From: Actinomycetota bacterium
GTDB taxonomy: Bacteria; Actinomycetota; AC-67
Assembly: GCA_005883175.1 (NCBI GenBank)
Contig: VAYV01000014.1
Span: forward strand, 1-12,263
Reading direction: 5' to 3'
DNA: 12,263 nucleotides
The notes under the pieces were generated by a model that was given only the letters and a program-made list of their open reading frames with translations, searched no databases and was not told the DNA's origin. The position numbers and the translations under genes are program-made. Each line of letters begins with the position of its first letter. Position 1 is the stretch's first letter. Below, in pieces: positions 6,968 through 12,263 of the stretch.

Positions 6968-7852
6968 CTAGCCGGCCTCCACTTCGAGGCTCAAGTCGAT
7001 CGCGCGCGCGGAGTGAGTGAGCGCGCCAACGCTGATCGAATCGATTCCGGTCTTCGCGATATCGGCGACGTTTCCGAGGGTGACGCCGCCGGATGCCTCG
7101 GTCAGAGGACCCCCCTGCTCCTTCACCATCCGAACCGCCTTCGCGAGCGTCTCGATATCCATATTGTCGAGGAGCAACTCCTCGGCTCCGGCATCGAGGG
7201 CTGCGCGCACGTCTTCGAGCGTTTCGCACTCGACTTCGAAGTGCTGGATACCCTTGTGCTTGCCGCGCTCGGCGTCGTAAGCGCGGTGAACCGCCTCGGT
7301 GAGACTGCCGGCGACTGCGATGTGGTTGTCCTTGATCAGGTAAGCGGCACCGAGATCTCGGCGGTGATTGGTTCCTCCCCCCGCGACCACGGCAGCCTTC
7401 TCGAGATCGCGGAGGAGCGGCGTCGTCTTCCGCGTGTCTTTGATTCGCACTGCCGGAGCTCGCAGGTTCGAGTCACCAGCCGCCTCCGCTACCTCGACGA
7501 ACCTGCGGGTCAGCGTCGCGATCCCACTCAACCGCTGCACGAAATTCAGCGCGGTTCTCTCGGCCGACAGGATCGCACGAAGCGATCCGGAGACCCTCGC
7601 AACCGTGACTCCCTCTCGCGCCTCTTCGCCGTCGAGAACGAGACGTTTCACGACTACGGCTTGATCCAATTCTGTGAAGCAGTCCTCGAAGGCATCGAGG
7701 CCGGCGACCACGCATCGCTCGCGGGCGATGAGACGTGCGGTCCCGCGCGCATCTGCCGGCACGATCGCGTTCGTTGTGATGTCGTCGAAAGCGCGGTCTT
7801 CGTCGAGCGCGCGCCGAACGATATCGTGGAGTGCGGCCGGGTCGATCCCCAC
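6968..7852 (-). CDS. nadC: Nicotinate-nucleotide pyrophosphorylase (carboxylating), quinolinate phosphoribosyltransferase
   Basis: Converts quinolinate and PRPP to nicotinate mononucleotide in de novo NAD synthesis. 294 aa, complete. The motifs are ERTALNFVQRLSG 98-110, DTRKTTP 139-145, GGGTNHR 158-164, KDNH 174-177, LLDN 227-230, EASGG 252-256 and GALTHS 276-281. The GTG start at 7852 lies 8 nt after the panD stop. No clear ribosome-binding site is visible, so translation probably depends on coupling. nadA and nadB are not next to it and must be elsewhere if the pathway is complete. Its place between panD and coaX differs from mycobacteria, where nadC is with nadA and nadB (from memory). Confidence 0.95.
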   Translation of the reverse strand: MGIDPAALHDIVRRALDEDRAFDDITTNAIVPADARGTARLIARERCVVAGLDAFEDCFTELDQAVVVKRLVLDGEEAREGVTVARVSGSLRAILSAERTALNFVQRLSGIATLTRRFVEVAEAAGDSNLRAPAVRIKDTRKTTPLLRDLEKAAVVAGGGTNHRRDLGAAYLIKDNHIAVAGSLTEAVHRAYDAERGKHKGIQHFEVECETLEDVRAALDAGAEELLLDNMDIETLAKAVRMVKEQGGPLTEASGGVTLGNVADIAKTGIDSISVGALTHSARAIDLSLEVEAG

Positions 7853-7860
7853 CGCGGGTG

Positions 7861-8244
7861 CTACACGCCCGTCTCGGCGTGTACCTCTGTGCCGATCTGC
7901 GTCACGCGGTTCATCGCGTCCACGAAGACGACGGTCGGCTTGTACGAGCGCGCTTCTTCGTCGGTCATCTGCGCGTAGCTGATGATGATGATCGTGTCGC
8001 CCTCGCGGACGAGGCGCGCGGCTGCCCCGTTGAGGCAGACGACGCCGGAGCCTGCGGGCCCCTCGATGGCATACGTCTCCAGGCGCGCGCCGTTCGTGAT
8101 GTCGGCGATCTGAACCTTCTCGTGCGGAAGGATGTCGGCCGCCTTCATCAGATCGGAATCGATCGTGACCGAGCCGACGTAGTCGACGTTCGCTTCGGTC
8201 ACGGTCGCGCGGTGGATCTTGGACTTCATCATGATGCGAAACAT
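7861..8244 (-). CDS. panD: Aspartate 1-decarboxylase PanD (pyruvoyl enzyme)
   Basis: Makes beta-alanine from aspartate for pantothenate synthesis. 127 aa, normal length. The self-cleavage site GS is at 24-25 within VGSVTID, and Ser25 becomes the pyruvoyl group. The active-site residues K9, H11, R54, T57 and Y58 match the E. coli positions. NGAAARL at 72-78 is the usual core motif. The ATG at 8244 has AAGGGAG 7 nt upstream. The intact reading of panC overlaps it by 16 nt. Beta-alanine made here is the substrate of PanC, whose gene just upstream is disrupted in this sequence. Confidence 0.96.
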   Translation of the reverse strand: MFRIMMKSKIHRATVTEANVDYVGSVTIDSDLMKAADILPHEKVQIADITNGARLETYAIEGPAGSGVVCLNGAAARLVREGDTIIIISYAQMTDEEARSYKPTVVFVDAMNRVTQIGTEVHAETGV

Positions 8245-9009
8245 CTAGGAGCTCCCTTCGCTCGGTGCCCCTCCGGGGTCACCGTCGTGTTGTCGATCAG
8301 TCGTGCCTTGCCTACCCACGCCGCGACCGCGAGAAGAGCCGGCCGGTCGAGCCGGTCGAGGTCCTCCAACGTCTCGGCGTCGACGACCGCCGCGTAATCG
8401 AGCTTCGCGAGCGGCTCGGAGGATATCCGCGATCCCATCAGGTTTCCTATCCGCCGAGCATCCCTCTCTCCGGTCCCGATCGAAGCCGCCGCTTCGTCGA
8501 GCGCTGACGGGGAAGTTCAGTGCGCGCGCAAGCCGCTCGATGATGACGAGCTGCTGCGCGTCCTTGCGGCCGAAATACGCCCGGCAGGGTCCCGCGATGT
8601 TGAAGAGCTTGGCGACGACGGTGGCGACGCCGTCGAAGTGGCCGGGACGCGTGCGGCCGCACAGCTTGCTGCCGACCTCGCCGACCGTGACCGTGAAGGG
8701 ATTCGGTTCCGGATACATCTCGCCGACGTTTGGATGGAAGACGATGTCGACGCCTTCGCTTTCGCAGAGTGAAAGATCGCTGTCGAGGTCGCGCGGGTAC
8801 GCTTCGAGGTCTTCGTTCGCAGCGAACTGCAGTGGGTTCACGAAGATGCTGACTGCAACGACGTCGTTCTCCGCGCGCGCGCGCCTCATCAAGCTCGCGT
8901 GCCCCTCGTGAAGGAATCCCATCGTCGGAACGAAGCCGACCCGACGTCCGGCTTCGCGCTCCTTGTCGAGCGCGCGCTGCACGTCGGAGATCCTCGTGAG
9001 CAGCCTCAT
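8229..9009 (-). pseudogene. panC: Pantoate--beta-alanine ligase PanC, broken by an internal deletion and frameshift
   Basis: PanC joins pantoate and beta-alanine using ATP. The first 168 residues are canonical: PTMGFLHEGHASL 28-40 with the HxGH motif, NPLQF 58-62, and YFGRKDAQQL 145-154, ending LNFPV at 8506. From there the frame runs on as unrelated Arg-rich sequence to a TAG at 8247-8245 (254 aa as written). The true C-terminal part lies in another frame from about 8507 to 8229: SALDEAAA, then LAKLDYAAVVDAETL and ALLAVAAWVGKARLIDNT. Missing between them are about 34 residues, including the expected VRE-DGLA-SSRN segment that binds ATP. The frame change implies a loss of 3n+2 nt, about 101 or 104. 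The start ATG at 9009 overlaps the preceding stop by 4 nt. The product as written cannot be active. It may be a sequence artefact. Confidence 0.88.
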
Positions 9010-9794
9010 CGGACCATCGCCTCTTCCAGCGCCTCCGCGACGCGAGCAGCCGCCGCTTCGTCGAGACGGCCCGACGCGACCGCGCGCGCAAGCGTCCTGC
9101 GCGCGTTCGCTACGTACGACTCCAACAGGTGCGCCGGAAGCGCGCGCAGATGCGCAGACACGGTTCCCGCGTCGCCGCGCACGATCGGGCCGGTGAGTGC
9201 AGCGTCGGGACCCAACTGCGCGATGTTCTCGACCGTTGCGCGCAACAAGGGGATCAGCGTCTCGTAGCCGCCGAGCAGATCCGCGGAGTCTCCCGCGAGC
9301 GCGACGGCGAAGTTCGACGCCGTCGAGAGCGCCGCGTGGTAGCGAACGCGTTCCTCTTCGGGAACGAACAGCGGTGTTCCGCCGATGTCTGCCACGAACC
9401 GCGCGCTCCACTCTTTCATCGCATCGGGTGCGGTGACGCCGAAGATCACGCCCGTGAAAGGCTGCTCGGACGATGCAACGGGAACGGCCGGGTGGATCGC
9501 CGCGACGAAGGGCCCGCAGCCTTCGAGCGGCGCGAGGCCCTGGATTCCGCACGTATGGATGACGACCGCTCCGGCGCGCCCGAGGCGCGCGACGGCGGCC
9601 GCAGCTCCGGCGAGCGCATCGTCGGGAACCGCGATCACGATCACGTCTGCGCGCGCGATCGGCGAGGGGTCGTCGTCTCGCCGCAGCTCGGCCAGGACGT
9701 CGTGGCCGGCTGCTCGAAGGGCTCTGGCGAAGGAGCCACCAACGCGCCCCGCGCCGAGGACGGCAACGGTGAACGGCGAGGTAGGCGGAGACAC
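9006..9794 (-). CDS. Rossmann-fold protein with DUF2520 domain, possible ketopantoate-type reductase
   Basis: 262 aa. The N-terminal NAD(P)-binding fold begins FTVAVLGAGRVGG (8-20), followed by ADVIVIAVPDDAL (49-61). The C-terminal helical DUF2520 part has HP 101-102, RYHAALSTASN (151-161) and TGPIVRGD (201-208). The layout resembles the 6-phosphogluconate dehydrogenase/ketopantoate reductase superfamily. The family is commonly found beside panC in actinobacteria (from memory; Rv3603c in M. tuberculosis). A role as a PanE substitute making pantoate is attractive because no panE is visible, but this is inference. The GTG start at 9794 is the last one that keeps the whole nucleotide-binding loop, with AGG 5 nt upstream. 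Its first 154 nt overlap the open folK frame. It overlaps panC by 4 nt. The sequence looks intact. Confidence 0.85.
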   Translation of the reverse strand: MSPPTSPFTVAVLGAGRVGGSFARALRAAGHDVLAELRRDDDPSPIARADVIVIAVPDDALAGAAAAVARLGRAGAVVIHTCGIQGLAPLEGCGPFVAAIHPAVPVASSEQPFTGVIFGVTAPDAMKEWSARFVADIGGTPLFVPEEERVRYHAALSTASNFAVALAGDSADLLGGYETLIPLLRATVENIAQLGPDAALTGPIVRGDAGTVSAHLRALPAHLLESYVANARRTLARAVASGRLDEAAAARVAEALEEAMVR

Positions 9795-10294
9795 GTTGGC
9801 CTGAGACGGCCTGGATGTTTCGCCGAACCATCCGCACCGAGACCGCGGGCGAGGTCGGCCACCGTCCCGAGCGACACGACCTCCAGCTCGGGCGCGATCT
9901 CGGCCAACGGAACGAGGACGAAGGCTCGCTCGCCGATGCGTGGGTGCGGTATCTCGAGGTCGGGTTCGGCCACGACCTCGTCGCCGAAGGTCAGCACGTC
10001 GATGTCGATCGCCCGTGGCCCCCACCGCGTCTCGTGCTCGCGGGACCTGCCGAGTGAGGCTTCGACTGCGGAGCAGCGCTCCCACAGGCCGCGCGCGTCG
10101 AGGGCGGTCTCCACCGCGATCACCTGGTTGAGGAAGTCGGGCTGAGCGTCGGGGCCGCCCACAGGTGTGGTCTCGTACACGCGCGAACGCGCGACGACAG
10201 AGACGTCACCCCAATCGAGCGCTTCGGCCGCCTGACGCAGCAACGCGTGCCGGTCGCCGAGGTTGGAGCCGAGACCGAGGTATGCGCGCGTCAA
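9641..10294 (-). CDS. folK: HPPK, 2-amino-4-hydroxy-6-hydroxymethyldihydropteridine diphosphokinase, with unusual run-on C-terminus
   Basis: Transfers pyrophosphate from ATP to hydroxymethyl-dihydropterin, giving the substrate of FolP. Residues 3-155 are canonical: AYLGLGSNLGDR 4-15, ETTPVGG 41-47, PDFLNQV 52-58, the HPPK signature RWGPRAIDIDVL 90-101, PHPR 116-119, and AFVLVPLAEIAPEL 124-137. The start is TTG at 10294, overlapping the folB stop as TTGA. No ATG or GTG lies nearer the conserved N-terminus. The family usually ends around residue 160-170, but here the frame continues to 9641 (217 aa), 154 nt into the next gene. The last 50 or so residues are low-complexity Pro/Ser/Arg sequence that looks like out-of-frame translation of the neighbour. 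Either the stop codon was lost or an indel lies near 9800-9830. Confidence 0.9.
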   Translation of the reverse strand: MTRAYLGLGSNLGDRHALLRQAAEALDWGDVSVVARSRVYETTPVGGPDAQPDFLNQVIAVETALDARGLWERCSAVEASLGRSREHETRWGPRAIDIDVLTFGDEVVAEPDLEIPHPRIGERAFVLVPLAEIAPELEVVSLGTVADLARGLGADGSAKHPGRLRPTCLRLPRRSPLPSSARGALVAPSPEPFEQPATTSWPSCGETTTPRRSRAQT

Positions 10295-10680
10295 CGCTGC
10301 GGGCCGAGATCCTCGCGAGAGCGCGTGATCTCGACGGCGACTTCCTCGACCTCTTCGGCGAGCGGCGCCTCGGGCTTCGCGACGCGTACCCACACGTCTT
10401 CCACGTAGGCGTGCTCGAGGATCGTGCGCGCGATGCGATCCGCGAGCGTTTCGATCAACGAGTACGCCTCCGATGACACGATCTTGGAGATCTGGCGAAC
10501 GACCTCTTCGTAATCCAGCGTCGCGGTGAGGTCGTCGGTCGTCGACGCGGCGCGCGTGTCCAGACGCGCGGCGATGCTGACGACGAGCGGCTGGTCCTGT
10601 GAGCGTTCGTCGGCGGTGACTCCGATGCGGCCACGAAGCTTCAGGCCTCGCACCTCGATCAGGTCGGATCCCTGCATCAT
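10291..10680 (-). CDS. folB: Dihydroneopterin aldolase FolB
   Basis: Cleaves 7,8-dihydroneopterin to hydroxymethyl-dihydropterin and glycolaldehyde. 129 aa, normal length. IEVRGLKLRGRIGVTADER (8-26) carries the conserved Glu (E25). LDYEEV at 55-60 gives the active-site Tyr, SLIETLA at 74-80 the second Glu, and VAKPEAP at 100-106 the catalytic Lys (K102). The start is ATG 10680 (ATGA overlap with the folP stop) or the next ATG at 10677. The GGAG and GGGAG stretches upstream suit the two almost equally. It overlaps folK by 4 nt. Complete. Confidence 0.94.
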   Translation of the reverse strand: MMQGSDLIEVRGLKLRGRIGVTADERSQDQPLVVSIAARLDTRAASTTDDLTATLDYEEVVRQISKIVSSEAYSLIETLADRIARTILEHAYVEDVWVRVAKPEAPLAEEVEEVAVEITRSREDLGPQR

Positions 10681-11561
10681 CGCTCCCGCTCCGCGCCCGA
10701 GCTCGTGGCCCGCAGCACAGCCTCCACCATACTCGCCACTCTGCGCATAGGCCCGACATCGTGCACACGTACGATCGAGGCGCCCGCGGCCACCGCCAGC
10801 GCGACCGTCGCGGCGGTCCCCTCCAGCCGCTCGCCGACCGGCAGATCGAGCGTCGCGCCGATGAAGGACTTCCGCGAAGTCCCTGCCAGGACGGGGTAGC
10901 CGAGCTCGGTGAACCGCCGAAGGTTCCGCAGCAGCTCGAGGTTGTGCTCGCGGGTCTTCCCGAATCCGAACCCCGGGTCGACGATGATCTTGTTGCGCGC
11001 GACGCCCGCTTCCATCGCAGTTGCTGCCCGAGAGGCGAGGAACGCCGCGACGTCCTCGACGACGTCTTCGTACGCCGGGACTTCCTGCATCGTTCGTGGC
11101 TCTCCGAGCATGTGCATCAGCACGACCGGAACGGCTCGGGATGCAACGAGACCAACCATCTCGGTGTCGAAGCGTCCGGCCGACACGTCGTTCACGATGT
11201 CGGCGCCTGCGTCGAGCGCGGCGGCCGCGACATCGGCTTTCGTCGTGTCGATGCTGATCGGCGTCTCGATCCGTTCCCGCAACCCTTCGATGACCGGAAC
11301 CACCCTCGAGAACTCTTCGCCGGGGTCGACGGGCTCGGCCCCCGGCCGCGTCGACTCGCCACCGATGTCGATGATGTCGGCGCCGTTTTCCGCCAGCGCG
11401 ATGCCTTGCTTCAACGCAGCTTCGGCGTCGAAGAAGCGTCCGCCGTCGCTGAACGAGTCCGGCGTTACGTTCAAGATGCCCATGACGTGTGTTCGCTCGG
11501 ATAAGCGAAGGACGGTGCCGTTCGCGAGCGGCAGATCGTCGAAGCGAGGGCGAGGCTCCAT
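10677..11561 (-). CDS. folP: Dihydropteroate synthase FolP
   Basis: Condenses hydroxymethyl-dihydropterin diphosphate with p-aminobenzoate; the target of sulfonamides. 294 aa TIM barrel, complete. The motifs in order are MGILNVTPDSFSDGG 27-41, DIGGESTRPGA 65-75, ISIDT 102-106, NDVSAG 124-129, DPGFGFGKT 195-203, GTSRKSFIG 227-235 and VRVHDV 264-269. The ATG at 11561 overlaps the folE stop by one base (TGATG), a coupling arrangement without its own strong ribosome-binding site. I see no changes in the pABA-binding loops that would mark it as an acquired resistance type (sul); it is the housekeeping gene. Confidence 0.96.
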   Translation of the reverse strand: MEPRPRFDDLPLANGTVLRLSERTHVMGILNVTPDSFSDGGRFFDAEAALKQGIALAENGADIIDIGGESTRPGAEPVDPGEEFSRVVPVIEGLRERIETPISIDTTKADVAAAALDAGADIVNDVSAGRFDTEMVGLVASRAVPVVLMHMLGEPRTMQEVPAYEDVVEDVAAFLASRAATAMEAGVARNKIIVDPGFGFGKTREHNLELLRNLRRFTELGYPVLAGTSRKSFIGATLDLPVGERLEGTAATVALAVAAGASIVRVHDVGPMRRVASMVEAVLRATSSGAERER

Positions 11562-12190
11562 CAGCCGCGCGCGAGCGCCGCCAGCTCCGCGCGCGCGGCG
11601 GCGTCGCCGGCGAAGACGCCGCGCGCTTCGGTGGTTACCGTGACGGATCCAGGCTTGCGCGCGCCGCGGAGGCTGACGCAGGTGTGCTCGGCTTCGATCA
11701 GAACGAACACGCCACGCGGCGCCAAGGCTTCTTCCAACGCGTCGGCCGCCTCGCGAACGAGGCGCTCTTGCACCTGGAGACGGCGCGATAGCACGTCCAT
11801 CAGCCGCGCGAGCTTCGACAGTCCGGTGATGCGGCCGTCTTCAGCCGGGAGGTACGCGACGGCCGCCGTCCCGGTGAACGGAAGCAGATGGTGCTCGCAA
11901 AGCGACGCGATCGGGATCGCGCGCATCATGATCAGTCCGGTACCCCGCTCATCGGCGAGGGGCTCGAGCACGGAAACCGGGTCGACGCCGTAGCCGGCGA
12001 CGAGGTCGGAGAGCGACTCGGCGACGCGCCGCGGCGTTTCGACCAGGCCCGGGCGTGTGGGGTCCTCCCCGATCCCTCGAAGGATCAGGTCGACGCCGCG
12101 CGCGATCGCGGCGGGGTCGACGGGCGCGCGCTCGCGGCGCTCTCCGAGGACATCGGCAGCGGAAACGACAAGCTTCGGCTCGAAGGTCAT
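11561..12190 (-). CDS. folE: GTP cyclohydrolase I, FolE type IA
   Basis: Turns GTP into dihydroneopterin triphosphate, the entry step to folate. 209 aa from ATG 12190. GEDPTRPGLVETPRRVAE at 41-58 is the N-terminal family motif. CEHHLLPFTG 98-107 and EHTC 168-171 supply the zinc ligands (C98, H101, C171). GLSKLARL 123-130 and RRLQVQERL 136-144 are typical. The frame remains open upstream to a GTG at 12259, but those extra 23 residues are not family-like and overlap the possible tail of the preceding gene, so I prefer 12190. The ribosome-binding site is weak. The zinc-binding form (not zinc-independent FolE2) would make it zinc-dependent. Confidence 0.95.
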   Translation of the reverse strand: MTFEPKLVVSAADVLGERRERAPVDPAAIARGVDLILRGIGEDPTRPGLVETPRRVAESLSDLVAGYGVDPVSVLEPLADERGTGLIMMRAIPIASLCEHHLLPFTGTAAVAYLPAEDGRITGLSKLARLMDVLSRRLQVQERLVREAADALEEALAPRGVFVLIEAEHTCVSLRGARKPGSVTVTTEARGVFAGDAAARAELAALARG

Positions 12191-12203
12191 CTGTGAGGCC
12201 AGT

Positions 12204-12263
12204 CTAGCCCGCAGCGGCCGGCCGCTCGGCCCGAATAAGAGCCGCAACGTCTTCGGCACAGCC
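12204..12263 (-). CDS. Possible C-terminal end of the preceding gene (partial)
   Basis: On the minus strand a frame enters the window and stops with TAG at 12206-12204, 13 nt before the folE start. Its 19 visible residues (tail AEDVAALIRAERPAAAG) are compatible with the end of an upstream operon member. In mycobacteria ftsH precedes folE (from memory), but the tail is too short and variable to identify. It could equally be non-coding. Confidence 0.3.
   Translation of the reverse strand, partial: GCAEDVAALIRAERPAAAG

Noticed and set aside
6179..7978. Long plus-strand open frame (599 codons) across coaX, nadC and panD
   Set aside because: Antisense to three well-identified genes, Arg/Asp-rich, no recognisable domain.
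8875..8890. Alternating GC tract in panC (others in lysS near 6127-6142 and elsewhere)
   Set aside because: Explained by Arg-Ala codon runs in GC-rich coding sequence, with no sign of a separate function.
1..12263. CRISPR arrays, insertion sequences, phage or plasmid genes, defence systems
   Set aside because: No regularly spaced repeats, transposase or integrase motifs were seen. The window is housekeeping in content.

Overview
The window is a high-GC stretch from an actinobacterium (Actinomycetota), probably a lineage outside the well-studied genera. The gene order folE-folP-folB-folK, a Rossmann/DUF2520 gene, panC-panD, coaX, lysS, clpC, and finally mutY matches, from memory, the mycobacterial order, with nadC added between panD and coaX. 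Initiation at GTG and TTG codons and stop/start overlaps are frequent. All recognised genes but one lie on the minus strand, so the window is best read from right to left.

Right part (about 4700-12200): a tightly packed cofactor operon. FolE, FolP, FolB and FolK act in folate synthesis. The DUF2520 protein, PanC, PanD and CoaX belong with pantothenate and CoA. NadC makes the NAD precursor, and LysS charges tRNA-Lys. Nearly all junctions overlap by 1-16 nt or abut, which suggests one transcript with coupled translation. The operon promoter lies to the right of the window. A possible tail of the preceding gene is visible at 12204-12263.

Middle (2000-4700): clpC has its own plausible promoter. 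The roughly 320 bp between clpC and lysS hold no recognisable gene (mycobacteria have lsr2 here) but contain a set of nested inverted repeats. A strong bidirectional hairpin separates clpC from a convergent small gene.

Left part (1-2000): a small plus-strand gene of unknown function is divergent from an HxlR-family regulator whose C-terminal half looks like an SCP2-type ligand domain. A perfect 8-5-8 inverted repeat lies between them. mutY follows and runs off the left edge.

The most striking observation is that two otherwise canonical genes each lack an internal block of about 100-110 bp that encodes an ATP-binding motif. ClpC lacks the Walker A region of its first AAA+ domain, with the frame kept. 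PanC lacks the segment that normally holds the S-S-R-N loop, and its frame shifts. folK, in addition, has no stop codon where one is expected. Two such lesions in 12 kb make an assembly or amplification artefact the first hypothesis. If real, the strain would lack a functional PanC and have a crippled ClpC. I did not find a convincing new defence or mobile system.
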